Shown: positions 11,945 to 25,051 of the stretch, piece after piece
Layout of the letters: each line of letters begins with the position of its first letter
Position numbering within the stretch: position 1 is the first letter of the stretch
Source of the DNA: Chloranthus sessilifolius
Taxonomy: Eukaryota; Streptophyta; Magnoliopsida; Chloranthales; Chloranthaceae
Assembly: GCA_021018995.1 (NCBI GenBank)
Contig: CM037591.1
Span: 5,648,001-5,712,000, forward strand
Length of the DNA stretch: 64,000 nucleotides
Direction of reading: 5' to 3'
Position numbers and translations under genes: made by a program
Notes under the pieces: generated by a model
What the model was told of the DNA's origin: nothing
The model's input: only the letters and a program-made list of their open reading frames with translations
Databases searched by the model: none

Positions 11945-14458
11945 TGTAACATCTCAAAAATTTTGACCTTTGAACAGTACGCGTCGGTGTGCGTGCCCGA
12001 CTGGTCACATACCCGACCTTGTGAAATTAACTAAGTAAGCTATTATGGGTTAGGTCTTAAGTGGAAAAGACTAATGTAGATTGTGTGTTGGTCATTAGAT
12101 GGTTTCATGTATAACGAATTTCGGTGTATTGGCTCTACACCGAATTAAAAGATTATTTTATTGTAGATAGCACCCTAAATAAGTATATCCGTTTCACTTA
12201 GAATCTAGTTCTTTGAATAAGAACTAATACCCAAGGATAAATATATGCGCTTTACATAGGAACCAACCCCCTTTTTATATAAAGTCAAAAGCTTCTTTGA
12301 GAAGCTACAACCATTTTTCTTTGCAAAAGCTTGTGGGGTTTGAGTTCTAGAGAGAGGAAGAGAGAAAGAAAGGGAGCCCAAAATTTAGTGTGTATGGTGT
12401 GCAAGATTGGAATGGTGAGTGAGGTGGTGGATTTGAGGATCGAAGAGAATCCCTAAAGTCCCGACTTCGAAACCCTCATTTGGATGTGAGCGTATGGATC
12501 GAGAAATCGATTACTCAAAGGTAATAAAATTTATGTTAAGTTGTGATTTGTATGTAAATTAATCTTTGGATAGCATATGGGTGAAAAATTAGAAGAATAT
12601 AGGTTAGATTTGAAGAAAAAAATGAGTTTAGGGAAGTTAAAACCCGTGTTTGGGGGAAATCTGACGAAATCGTTCGATCGAAATTAGTAACTAATCGAAC
12701 GATTTCATCAAGAGTGAAATCTGAAGGTTTCTTGTCAGTTTGAAAACCGTTCGATCGGTTTGTAAAACCGTTCGATCAGTTTGGAAAACCATTCGAACGA
12801 AATAAGTAATCGTTCGATTTTTTCTGTGCTTGCCGACACTACTTTGGTATTTAAGACGTAACTTTATGTTCTGATCTCCGATTGCCATGATTCTTATGGC
12901 GTTGGAAAGAAGATAGAAAGATCTACAACTTTTATAAAATTGAAAAACTTGTGAATCAATCATTTTAAAGGTCCAAATAGAGTGAAAAGTTGGGTTAAGT
13001 TTCGAGTTAGCATGCTTTGACTGAATACCGAAACTGCTTCGGTATTTTTGTCGTAACTTTGTACCCCGAACTCGAAATCACATGATTCTTGAGGCGTTGG
13101 AAAGAGAACAGTGATATCTAAATTTTTTGTGATTTGACTAACTCTTGAATATAAATTTTTAATGGTCTATATTTGGGAGGAAGGTTTCGTCAAACTCTAG
13201 GTTAGCACAAACTTGTCCGTTTCCGCTTCATTTTGAGAAAACACATATATATGCCTAAGTTATTAGTGATTGGAGTTGATCCTTGATACATCATCATATG
13301 TTTGTGATGTAGATTGAGGGCGGAAATCCATCGATAGGGCTTAGCTTGGCTTAGCGCGACTTCAAGGTTAAAGTGAGAAAATTCCAATACACGATTGCAT
13401 TTTTATTTGATTTCATAGATGTTTGATATGATCGAATGAAATGTGATTTGAATTATGATTTGAAATTTTAAATTTCAAATTCTGTCAGTTTTGAATATGA
13501 TTTTTGAGCTTTGACTTTTGAACTCCGAATGTCATGAAGAACTTTGAATCTATACTTTTAGAAATGGAAATTTGATGTTTGTTGAATCTATTTACATTTA
13601 TATATTTAAAATGCTTTCGATCATGAAGAATTTGTTTTCATCAAATTTTTTGAATGCATTGGACAGTTGAATATGTATATGAACCTGAAAGTCATGTAAG
13701 AAAAAAACTGAATATGTAAGTTATGTAAGTAAATCGAACGTGTAAGTCTTGTCATAATGTGAACCGCTATGGGCGGATTATAAGTGTACTGTGGACCGCT
13801 ACGGACGGATTATATGACATCGTGGACTGCTATGGGCGGATTATATGTGCATGTGTGGACCGCTTTGGGCAGATTATATGGTACCTTGTGGGCCGCTAGG
13901 GCTGAATCGAACTGACACGGCAGCTAACCGTGAATCAAACTGGCATGACAGTTAAACCCATGAATCGAACCGGCATGGCGGGATATCCGTGAATCGAACC
14001 GGCACGGCGGCTAACCGTGAATCGAACTGGCACGGCAGTCTCCGTGAATCGAATCGGCTCTGCGGGATATCCGTGAATCAAACTATGTAAACTATGTGAC
14101 AATGTGTAAATAAGACAAGTAAGTGTGTGCGAATCAAACTGGCACAATAGTCTCTGTGAATCGAACCGGCATGGCGAAATATCTATGAATTGAATTGTAT
14201 AAGCTAAGAATGGGTGAGACATTGTGTAAGCTAAGTAAGAATATGTGAGATATTGTATAAGCTAAGTAAAAATATATGAAACATTGTGTAAACTAAGTAA
14301 GAATGTGTAAGATATGTAAGTAAGCCAAGAAGGAATGTGTAAGAGATATAAGTAAGTAAAGTAAGAACGAGTAATATATGTGAGTGAGTGTAAATCGAAC
14401 TCAGTAAATCAAGGATAGGAAATATGCTTTTGATAAGAGATTAGTTTCGATTTTTATA
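11945..14458 (+). mobile_element. 3' LTR of element A
   Basis: Begins TGTAACATCTC and is collinear with 5502 onward. The match ends in TTAGTTTCGATTTTTATA, corresponding to about 8025 of the 5' LTR, where the sequence switches abruptly to a minus-strand LTR. The minisatellites are again present at 13757-14390. Confidence 0.85.
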
Positions 14459-17046
14459 GTTGGGGCAAGCTAACATCTAAGCTCAATAGAGAAAACTTAA
14501 TAGCAATTACATCCTATAAGATAATTGCATGGATTCAATGACAGTCTTCAAAGCATTTTTCATATCAAAACGGTATTTGAAAAATCCATTTAGTAATAAA
14601 TTTCAAAATCAAATTTCACCAACAATCTGAGTTCACATATTTTCGTGTCAAATGGAAAGCAAAAGAAGTTTCTTATTTCTTATTTTCTAGGATTCAGACG
14701 ATACAATCAAGGTTCAGATTCACATAAGGGTTTTAGTTTGGATCGAGGTTCACGGTCAAATCATGGTTCAAGTTCACATCAAGGTTCACATTCGAATCAA
14801 AGTTCAAGTTCACATCAAGGTTCACATTCTGATTTGCAAACAATGTCAAATTTGCAACAAATAACCAATCTGAGACCAAAGCATCCCATGTCATGGGAAT
14901 AAAGTATCCTACGTGGAAGGAACAAGGTTAAAACCCTGGGGACTCTACCCCTCTCTGGAGCCTCTACTCCTCTCTGCCTCAAGTTCAAGGTTCAAGTTCG
15001 GGTTTAAGTAATAAGTTCGAGTTCAAGTTTCAAGTTCGGATTCAAGAACGAACTAAGGTTTCGGATTCAAAGACTGATTTAGATTCAAGCTCGGAGTTCG
15101 AAATTAACGGATTCACGGCTCGGACTTAGAGGTCAGATTCAAGTTCCAAATTCATATCAAGTTCATATTTCAAGTTCATTTTGCGGAGTTCCAAATACAT
15201 AAATTCAAATATTAGTCAATGATGTAAAATTATTCAATTTTCAAATACAATCAAATATCAACTTCTCAAATTCATAAAATTCCAATTCTAGTTTCAAAGA
15301 ATTCAAACACTAGTTCAAATACAGTCAAACTTATAATTTTTCATTTTCATTCAATCGTATCAAAAAGCTATGAACCAAATTTACAAAATATAAATATACT
15401 CTGAGTTTCCCCTACCTTAACCTCGAAGTTACGCGGAGCCAAGTAAAGTCCTATCGATGGCTTTCTACCCTCAATCTACATCACAAGCATACAATGATTC
15501 ATCAAGTATTAACTCTAATCACTAATACCTTAGACATATTTAAGTATTTTCTCAAAACGAGGTGGAATCGAACAAGTTCATGCTAACTAAGAATTTGACC
15601 CAACGTCCCACTAAATTTTAACCTTTAAAACGGTTGATTTCTGAGTTGGTCAAATCACAAAAGCTGTAGAGCTTGCTGTCCACTTTCTAACACCTTAAGA
15701 ATCGCAGAAATCGGAGATCAGAAAGGAAAGTTATGGCTAAAATACTGAGACAGTGATAGCAAGCTCAGGCAAAATCGAACTGTCGATTTGGAATTTGACC
15801 GGTCGGTTTTTGACAGCTCGGGTTTGAACTTCAAAATCCCATTTCTCTTCAAATCTTAATTCTTTTCTTCTAATTCTTAACCCATAAGCATAAGCCAACC
15901 TAACACCACTCTAACTCATAATTTAGCAACATCTCCATACCTTAAATCAATCGATTCCTCGATCCACGAGCTCATGTCTAAGCTAGGGTTTCAGAGCGAA
16001 TTTCGTCGATCTAACCGACGTTTGAATCGAAATGAATCCTACAATGACGCTCCGCTCCAACACGCACTACTCTTCACTCTCTCAATCGCATACGCCATGA
16101 TCACAACGGCTAATTCCATCCACACATTCAAAATCTCTCAAATCTCACCGAAGTCGGAATCTAACAACTCCCTGCGGCACACAAACTAACACGAGGCTGA
16201 ACCTTGAAGTTCAATGGAGCCGATCTGAGCTTCAGACGTCCACATGAGCGATCTCCTCCATCTTCACTCTCTTTCTCTCTCTAGAAACCCAAAAACCCCC
16301 AAGAAATTTTCAAACGGTTTAAGCTTCCCTTGGAAGCTTGCCTTTTATAACTTAAAGGGGCTAGTTCCCCTATGCAACACATACATCCCTTTTGGGTGTA
16401 AGCCTTTTCCAAAGAACTAGACTTCACGTGAAAGAAATACACCTAAGCGAGGTGTTAGCTATTATAGAATTAATCTTTTGGTTTGGTGTGGGGCCTGTAC
16501 GCCCAAACCACTTATCAATCGGACTCGGTGTTGACCCAAACACACTACCACGGTGTATGAATTTGGTCTTAAAAATCTCACATGAGCTTAAATGGACCGA
16601 AAAAGATTCTGTTTGAAAAATTCGAATAGTGACATGTTTCTTAGCAGATATGCACCCAATCAGGACCTATAGTTAGCTCGAATAGTCAGCCTAATAAGTT
16701 GGTCCAACTAGTCAGCCAACTATAGTTGGCCCAATTAGTCAAATAAATTGTTCAATCATTAATAAACTTTCATTCCCTCTCTAGAACCCAAAAATCATAA
16801 GAGAAATAAATTCTCTTAGGCTTCATACACTTATATTAAGTCTTTGATTTTGATGTTAAGCACATATACTGCAACTAGGTGTATCGAAACTCATTCAAAG
16901 GTTCACGCATAATTTTACTCATGATTTTCACTTAACACATGACTTAATATGACTTATTAAATATTTTCACAGGGTCGGGTATATGATCAATCGAACACGC
17001 ACACTGAGATACATTGTTTAAAGGTCGAAATTTTGGGGATGTTCCA
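14459..17046 (-). mobile_element. LTR related to family A (LTR-A2)
   Basis: Read on the minus strand it carries the LTR-A landmarks in order: GACCTTTAAACAATG near the 5' end (17020), the promoter-side stretch ending in CTCTAGAGAGAGAAAG (16265-16290), the AAAGTGGACAGCAAGCTCTAC landmark region (15660-15690), and GAGCTTAGATGTTAGC at 14474-14490. Its 5' end is TGGAACATCC at 17046. The part 16620-16975 does not match LTR-A well and may be a second, overlapping LTR 5' piece. No internal region is attached. Confidence 0.7.
14700..15180 (-). repeat. TTCAAGTTC-rich repeat inside LTR-A2
   Basis: Many units such as GGTTCAAGTTCACATCAAGG (14750-14830) and CAAGTTCGGATTCAAG (14980-15180). They sit where LTR-A has its GAATCGAACCGG minisatellite, so they are probably its fast-evolving counterpart. 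The reading frame across 14645-14902 is a by-product of the repeat. Confidence 0.6.
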
Positions 17047-17461
17047 TGCATTCCTTTCTCTGTCATAAAAGATGCATACATTTCGCTCTCTAAAAAGAGA
17101 AGAATTGACACCTGTCTCATAACCTTTTTTTCACCCATCCTTTACCAGCCTCTAATTCATAAATTAGGAGTCCCATATAATAGGGAGCCATTACTTGCAC
17201 TCGCTTTTTAATTGATTCCGCCGAGGGTGCAAAAAGACTATATTTTAGGAACGCGTGACATGTGAAAATACAATCTTGGCCATCTGATTTAAAGTTCATG
17301 ATATATAAATTCTTAGTGAGTAAGATTGATAGGAAATATAATTTTTATTATATGATTAAATATAGTCAAAGGCTATTATTTAATTCATCGATTGACAATA
17401 ATACATCATATGATAATTATTATGTTTTGCTTCAATCTTATTTACTAAGGATCTATAATAT
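17047..17461. other. No feature recognised
   Basis: AT-rich sequence without a convincing gene, terminal repeats or tandem repeat. The short overlapping reading frames on both strands have no recognisable domains. Confidence 0.4.
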
Positions 17462-17735
17462 GAATCAAAATATCGCCTGATATCGATACATATCAGACGA
17501 TACATATCAATATCAGACATGAACGATACGGTATATTAAATGTACCGTATCGTTCAATTATATGATATGTATCAAACGATACATTCAATGTATCGTTCGA
17601 TACAGATCAGTTGAATGTATCGTTCGATACAGATCGGTAATAATACGTATCGTCCGATATGTACTGATTTTTTGACCGGACGATATGTACCGATTTTTTG
17701 ACCGGACGATATGTACCGATTTTTTGACATTTTAA
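17462..17735. repeat. GTATCG-rich self-complementary repeat with a 26-bp tandem
   Basis: Blocks such as GAACGATACGGTA...TACCGTATCGTTC (17521-17557) form hairpins, and GTATCGTTCGATAC occurs twice. 17655-17728 holds three units of a repeat ending GATATGTACYGATTTTTTGAC. Related to 3925-4205. Confidence 0.7.
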
Positions 17736-18029
17736 TCTATAATTTATAGATCATATACTTTAAATTAGACTGCCTAAATTGCGTTTTTATATGTGACATG
17801 TCTCTAAAATATAAAGTCTTTCTTTAACCTTTTACTTAAGCTCAGGGCAATCCCTTCAAAAAGCATGTACAAGTAATGGCTCCTCATATAATATACTAAG
17901 GAAAATAACTTGACAGCCCAATATAAGATCTAACAGATCAGGTATTTCTGTCTATCCCAGAAGATACAGGCCAACATAAGATCTAACATAAAGCTATTCT
18001 TATCTGTCAATGTCATAGATGATACCATT

Positions 18030-18064
18030 CCTCTCTCCTCTCTCCTCTCTCCTCTCTCCTCTCT
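18030..18064 (+). repeat. CCTCTCT minisatellite, five perfect units
   Basis: Five exact 7-bp units, CCTCTCT, ending before GATAAAG. Confidence 0.95.
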
Positions 18065-18284
18065 GATAAAGAAGAATGGACACCCCCTTCATACACTTTA
18101 TACACGCAACCTGCACTAGCCATAAACTATCAAGTCCTTTACAACATGCAAAAGAAATAATCTAAACACATAGCAGCCATGTCGCTTCCAGGTGACCCAC
18201 TCAAAACTCGTTTGACGTGTGACGGGCAAAACGTCAATACTCGTTGAGCTACTTAAGAGTACTATAAGACCAGATAATGGAAGG

Positions 18285-18673
18285 ACTTAGGGAAATGGGC
18301 TGGAATTTGGCCCTGCCCGGCATAAAATGGGTCGAGCATGGGCTGAGTGGGTAAGCTTGAGATATAAATGGGCTGGTCGGTCCAATTAATAAGTGGGCCT
18401 GGGCATGGATAGTCCAAAGGCCTGATTAAAAATCATGCATGTTTTAAGCTCTGCCAGAATCTAGCCCAAGTAGATCAAATTATTAGTTCTTTTATAGAAA
18501 AGTGTCCCGCTAACTCCAGTCCCTACCCGACTTGATCCGAGTATCACCTAAGGTAAATAATTAGCTCACTTCATAAATGCGCCAGCCCGACCTGGACGAT
18601 TTAATAATCTGGCCGGGTTTGAGCAAACTCAAAGAGGCCCAATTATAATGAACACGTTTAAGGCTTGGCCCAA
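18285..18673. repeat. GGGCC/CCCGACC-rich dispersed repeat
   Basis: Alternating GGGCTGG, GGGCCTGG, CCCGACCTGG and CAAATTATTAG-like segments, similar in style to 36790-36960 and 4840-4985. Such repeats are common between plant genes. The origin is unknown and the ends are not defined; its right border is the LTR of element B. Confidence 0.45.
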
Positions 18674-21621
18674 TGTCACAACCCAGAATTCTTACCTAAT
18701 ATCGAGGGCCTAGAATTCCGTGTCATGACACCGCATGCTGGTTAAGGCAATAAGCGGACATACACATAATCTATAAATTGACTTAGCATATGAATTGAGG
18801 CATTTAAGATAGCATTAAAAATAATTTACTCATAAATTAATAACGAAAAACATAGACAATAATAATGAAGTACTTAATCCTAACCATGCATCTAAGATAT
18901 CAAATCAAAATCAGTTTCAGATAGGGTAAAACGGTCTCAAATGTAAACTCACACCATATATCAAGGCTAAAACAAGTCTCTTAAGAAATAATGAAAACTA
19001 GAGTAAAAGGGTTCTCAATGCTGGTAAAAATCTGCTGGATCTACGCTCTCATCAAGGTGGTAGCCGACATCCTTGTTTATATGAGCCATCTCCGGATCAG
19101 CAGCTTTCAAATCATCACGGACGGGATAAGCATAATCTTCACCTGAAACTGTTAGATTTTGGGAGGGGGGTGAGTTTACTCAATCACAGAACTCGGCTGG
19201 GTTGCACAATCGATCCACCATAACTTACTCAGGTGGGCGTGTGTGCAATCGCTTGAATTGCGGTGCATTTTTAAAATATAACCAACATCTTAAATAAATG
19301 AAATAACTTATCCATAATTCATAGACTATCATAATCAAGATTGAAAAATATACTAATATAACATAAAGAGTGCATGATGCTTCTATTTTCTTATCTCTTT
19401 TCCTATTTGTCTCATCAACTTAGCATACGTAACATATCGTAAGTCTTATTAATTACTCCATACGCCTACACAACGTACTTCGCATCTTATCTTATTTAAA
19501 CGATGCATGCGGGATCGTCAGCTCAAGCCTACCACGCGAGGTCCACGTATAGATAACCACCTAACCTACATATCATAATATAAACCACCATCCAGTCAGA
19601 TGAGATTGCCGGCATAGTAACCACGATGCCCCCTTAGTTCGAGACAAGGCTATAATGTCCTTAAGACCCGTCTTGGCTGCAGACGTTAAGCCCTTACGGT
19701 GGCTCGTAAGGTATGGTACGTGTAGAAACTTAATTTATATTTAATGGCCTTCACGATCTTAACATATCATAACATTATTGGGTTCTGGGCTTGGGTGCCC
19801 CCCCCGATTTTATATTTGCGTGGGCTTAAGTCTCCACTTTCTTAATATATATGTGTCTTAACATATTCTTTTCTCATTTTTCTTAAAACTTAGTTAGAAT
19901 AGATGAGGCTTCACTAAACCACGTTTTCTAAGGGACGGGTTTCGTAGTAACCTAGATGTACTTCGTGTGGTATCCCATACTACCATAGAGGGGTTGCATC
20001 CGTACATGGATGCCTACATTTCAAGTTCCACGTGACCGTGAAAGAAACCCCACCGTGACGAAGGCTTAAGTCATGTGCCATATTTTATTCTTAACTTATA
20101 TGCGTATGCCCTATCGTGATTTTCTATATGATGAATGTCATATGATAATGATGAACATATATAAGAATGAATTATAACATAAACCTTAAACATTTCATAT
20201 TTTTGAAGAAAATTAATAAAAAGTATAACATACGAAATATTAAAGTAAAACAGAAAATAAGAAATATTTAACTATATTTATTTTACAATAATGTTGAAAC
20301 TATACTTCATTAAGGTTAATTATATTCATGAAATTTAGTGATTGACTGGTATAGCGATCCAACCTATTTTAAAATTCTAAAGGAGCGCATGTGTCAATTC
20401 AAGAATTGTATAAGGCTTAGAGGAGGTAATAGAATGGTAAGTATTGAAAAATGTCCATATTTGACCCCTTAAACTTATAGATTGTTATTCGATGCAAGCT
20501 ATTTAATGTATTTTATTTAATCTTAGCGATTTATAAGTCTAGAGATAAGTTTAGCATAAAGTAGTCAAAGAGTTAAAAAATAATGTCAAACCCGTGTAAC
20601 CTTGGATCATCTAAAACGTATCCCGACTTGCAGCTCAATTTTGACCTTAAAAATATTAAATTCGTGAAATTGCTATTTCAGATAAAGTTGTAGATCTCGT
20701 TGTCTTCTTTCCAATGCTGTAAGAATCATGTCAATCCGAGTTCGGGATAAAACGTTATGGCCAAAATACCGAGGCTGTGTCTGTTGAAGAGTTTGGCCGA
20801 ATTTCACGAAAATTTGGAAAAAACGATCCTATCGATTTTGGGCCTAATTTCTATATTTTTAAGACCCGAAATTCATCAAAATTTAAGGAAAAATTAGGGT
20901 TTTCTTTTTAAGAAATAACTAAATAATTTAAGATGGATTTAGAGGCACCCACCTGTTGAAGCGTGCTTCGAATCCTACGATGATTTGGGTTGATGGAGAT
21001 CGGATATAGTCTTTTCGCGAGAATTCCTTTCTTACGATAAATTGGTCGCGGCGATGAGAAACTTTGATGGTGTAAGATTCTCTGATAAGATCGAAAATCG
21101 ATGGAGATCCGACGAGGAATTATGAAAGATGACACTGTCAGAGCTTTTACAGAGAAGAGGGGATAAAGAGAGACAACTGAGAGAAGTAAATATATATCTA
21201 ATTCCCTGTATAGGTTAACTCTAATTAAGACTTTCCGTATAAGATTTAATAAAATAGTAGTTTTTACACGCAAGTAGAATTCATACGTGACTTGAAAAGC
21301 TTGAGAAGAGGTTTTGCTCCAGCGCTTTGTGTAAGCACCAAGGTAAATGGTGATTCTCTCCCAAATTTACAGTTGTGCCCTTTAACCCTCTTCACTCTTC
21401 AAACGGGCATAACTTTTTATATTCTTATCGAAAATCGATAAATTATATATCGTTGGAATCGTATCGACGAGTACTCTGCAATGAGTCTAATATTGATATA
21501 TATAAAAAAAATTAGACTATTTCTAAAGTGAGTATATTCCGGTGTGGAGCGTTAGCACCATACACTGTGTGGTACATCATCTAATACCATTAAATAAAAT
21601 TTAAAAATCTGAGTTATTACA
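18674..21621 (-). mobile_element. 3' LTR of element B
   Basis: Bounded by TGTAATAACTC (its start, at 21621 on the minus strand) and ...TGTGACA (its end, at 18674). The 2.9 kb holds no gene. The whole upstream half matches the plus-strand LTR at 27627-30130. The reading frame at 20908-21273 lies entirely within it and has no recognisable domain. Confidence 0.9.
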
Positions 21622-21640
21622 TTCTCTCCCCCTTATAATA
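21622..21640 (-). other. Polypurine tract of element B
   Basis: On the minus strand ATTATAAGGGGGAGAGAA runs directly into the LTR start TGTAATAA; the GGGACGAAAATAT motif just upstream is the usual chromovirus pol tail. Confidence 0.85.
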
Positions 21641-21667
21641 TTTTCGTCCCCGAAAATTACGTACCGA

Positions 21668-24600
21668 TTATTCAAAAAGCTCAGGATGATTTTCTTTGAT
21701 GTCGTCTTCATTTTCCCAGGTCGCTTCTTTTGGCGTGTGATATTGCCATTGGACCAACACTAATCTCATAGTTTTGTTTTTGAAGACTTGAACTTTGTGG
21801 TCGAGGATCTTGATCGGTCTTGCTATGGTAGTGAGATCCTCCTTTATATCGACGGGTTCGATCTCCACTATGTGTGATGGGTCATAGATGTATCTCCTCG
21901 ATTGAGACATGAAAACGCATGGATTCCTCAGATATTGTGGTGGTAGAACGACTTTATATGCAACCTCGCCCACACGCTTTTGTGACCTCGAAAGGCCTTC
22001 CAGGCTTTCCAAAGCGCATGACTCCCTTAGTCGGAGAGACGCGAATGAATACTCGTTTGCCAACCTGTTAAACAAATTTTTGTGTTTAATCACGAATACA
22101 ATTGCAATGAAATTTAAAGTTCAAAATTTTCAATGTGTTACCTCGAATTCTAAATTACGACGGTGAGGGTTGGCGTACTTTCTCTGACGATCCTGGGCTA
22201 TCTTAAGTCGTCACAGACGGTTTGGCTTTCTCAAAGAGTTTGGACTAGTTCGGGTCCAAGCATCTTCCTAACTCCAACTTCGTCCCAACACAATGGCGTT
22301 CTGCAACTTCTGCCATATAAAGCTTCGAAAGGGGACATTCCTATACTTGCCTGGTAGCAATTATTGTAAGAGAACTCGATTAGCGGGAGGTGATCGTCCC
22401 AGTTCCCTCGAAAGTCGAGCATACACGCTCGTAACATATCTTCAACTACTTGATTCACTCTTTCAGTCTAGCCGTCCGTCTGTGGGTGAAAGGCAGTACT
22501 AAAATCTAATCGAGTACCCAGAGCTTTTTGGAAGGCTATCCAGTATTTTGAAGTAAATTTGGAGTCTCGATCAGAGACAATACTGACTGGGACCCCATGT
22601 AGTTTGACAATCTCTTTCAAATATGTTTCGACAAGTTTGTACCCATCCGTGGTAGTCTTGAATGGTCAGAAATGAGCTGACTTGGTCAATCTGTCAACGA
22701 TAACCCAGATTGCATCATTCTTCTTCATCGTCTTTGGTAGACCTACGATGAAGTCCATAGATATATTTTCCCACTTCCATTCCGGGATGGGTAGGGGTTG
22801 TATAAGTCAGGCCAATTTTTGATTATTTTGCCTTGACTTGTTGACACACTAAACATCTCGACACGTATTCGGCTATTTCCCATTTCATATTCGACCACCA
22901 ATACCAATTTCTCAGATTTTGATACATCTTAGTACTGCCTGGATGTACGGAGTATCCTGATTTGTGACCTTCATCAAGTATCTCCTTTTTCACTTGAGGG
23001 TCATTGGGTACGCACAGTCTTTGTCTGAAGAGTAACATCCCATCCGTCCTTAGGCTGAAATCGGGTTTCGATCCTATGGTTTCAATGATTTTGAGATCTC
23101 TGGGTCTGTATGTTGTATTTCCCTGATTTTGTCCAAAATGAACGGACTCATCACAATTCGTGCCAAATATACACCATCGTCAATCTCTTGGAGGTAAATG
23201 TCTTCTTCGGCGAGTTCATTGAAGGGCTTCCAAATTTTTAATCTGGCTAATAGTGCCGAAGATTTTCTACTAAGTGCATCAGCGACGACATTTGCTTTTT
23301 CGGGGTGGTAATTTATGGAGCAGTCGTAATCTTTCATGTATTCCATCCATCTACGTTGTCTCAAATTCAGGTCCTTTTGTGAGAAAAGGTACTTGAGACT
23401 TTTGTGATCCAGATAAATCTTGAACGCCTCCAGAGAGGTAGTGGCGCCATAGTTTGAGGGCTTAAGATAATCGCATGGCCCAAGTCATGAACCGGATAGT
23501 TCTTTTCATGAGGTTTGAGCTGTCTTGTCCCATAAGCGACAACTTTCTTACTTTGTTCAAGCACACCACCAAGTCTCTGGCGAGATGCATCTGTGAATAT
23601 TTCAAATTCACTAGTGCTGGAAGTGGAAGGTAGGGTGAGGATTGGTGCGAGAGTAAGCCTCTTCTTGATTCTAGAAAACTTGATTCACATTCATCGGTCC
23701 ACACAAATTTGACATTCTTACATGTGAGGCGGTGAGCGGTAGCAATGCGTGAAAATCCTTCAATAAAGCGGCGATAGTAACCCGCCAATCGAGGAAACTC
23801 CTAACCGGTAACACTCGTCGGTGCTTTCCACTCTGTAATTGCTTTGATCTTAGAAGGATCGACCTCACTCCTTCTCGATACCACGTGTCCCAGAAAGGTT
23901 ACTTGTTTAAGCCAAAACTCACACTTACTGAGTTTGGCATACAACTGGTGATCTCGGAGTGTCTGAAGTGCTAGACGTAGGTGTTTCTCATGCTCTTCCT
24001 CTGATCGTGAGTAGATGAGGATGTCATCTATGAATACAATGATAAATTTAACAAGATACAGCTTGAACACCCGATTCATTAGGTCCATGAATACAGCTGG
24101 GGCATTTGTTAGTCCGAAAGGCATGACTAAGAATTCGTATAACCCATTCTTGCAAGCGAAAGCCGTTTTTGGAATATCTTCTTCTCGCACTTTCAGCTGG
24201 TGATAACCCGATCTAAGATCAATCTTAGAAAAACACTTGGGACCTTGGAGATGATCGAATAAATCATCGATACGTGGGAGAGGGTATCGATTTCTGATGG
24301 TTACACTATTCAACTGACGATAATCGATGCATAGCCTCATCGAACCATCTTTTTTCTTTACGAAGAGGACTGGGGCTCTCCATGGTGACTGACTTCGTCT
24401 GATGAATTTCTTATCTGACAGTTCCTTGAGTTGTATTTCCAGTTCCTTTAATTCTGCAGGGGCCATTCGGTATGGTGCCTTGGCAATTGCTGTGGTCCCT
24501 GGGATCAGATTGATTTTAAACTCAATTTCTCGGTCGGGTGGTACACCGGGTAAGTCTTCAGGAAATACGTCGACAAAATCTCTGACGACTGGGATTTTTG

Positions 24601-25051
24601 TAGGATCGACTGTCTTGTCTTGCTCCTCGTTTAATGCTGCCAATAAAGGTACTCCCTTTCTTTTAATTCCCCGAAATCTGAATGGAGGTTCTCCGAGTGG
24701 TTGGAAGGTGACCACTTTTGAGAAGCAGTCAACCGTGGCATGATATGTGGCTAGCCAGTCCATGCCCAAAATGATATCGAAATCCTGAAATTCCAGCACG
24801 ATGAGACCTACCGAAAGATCATGGCCTTTAATATTTATTATCGTGTCTCGACAGATTAAAGTAGCCATCATGGTGTTTCCGGACGTTGTCAAGATAGTCA
24901 ATCTCCTTTCTAAGGGTACGGGACTAGCTTGAATTTCATACATAAACCCTGGACTGATGAAAGAATGCGTAGACCCTGAGTCTATAAGAACAAAAGCTAA
25001 GTGTTTAATGTTGCACTTATGCAGATAAACGGAGAGATTACCTGTTAGCAT
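21668..25051 (-). mobile_element. pol region of element B (PR-RT-RNaseH-INT-chromodomain)
   Basis: In order on the minus strand: retropepsin with [12 protein letters not shown] (about 24960-24985); RT with [13 protein letters not shown] and the FIDDILIYS active-site block (about 24010-24035); RNase H with [21 protein letters not shown] (near 23500); integrase zinc finger with HPGSTKMYQNLRNWYWW and CLVCQQVKAK (22830-22940) and further integrase sequence (22231-22458); a chromodomain ending LVQWQYHTPKEATWENEDDI (21690-21780) that in this family guides insertion to marked chromatin. Broken in several places. Confidence 0.92.

Larger units (their letters stand above)
5502..14458 (+). mobile_element. 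Gypsy element A: LTR - primer site - gag - no pol - LTR
   Basis: A gypsy-type LTR retrotransposon fossil with two recognisable LTRs. Its internal region is only 3.2 kb and carries a gag coding region (about 9137-10354, with two CCHC zinc knuckles). From 10355 to the 3' LTR I find no protease, RT, integrase or chromodomain. By eye the first few hundred bases of the two LTRs are about 95% identical, which points to a fairly recent insertion (low millions of years at usual plant rates; inference). It is broken, with a few breaks in gag. The layout fits a gag-only non-autonomous derivative. Confidence 0.8.

Noticed and set aside
13935-14222. 95-codon reading frame rich in RFDS/RFTE repeats
   Set aside because: It is the GAATCGAACCGG minisatellite read in the antisense frame.
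20908-21273. 121-codon reading frame on the minus strand
   Set aside because: It lies wholly within the 3' LTR of element B, and the same position in LTR-B2 does not keep the frame.
21909-22166. Plus-strand frames across element B pol (also 24402-24743 and 23996-24203)
   Set aside because: Shadows of the minus-strand pol region.
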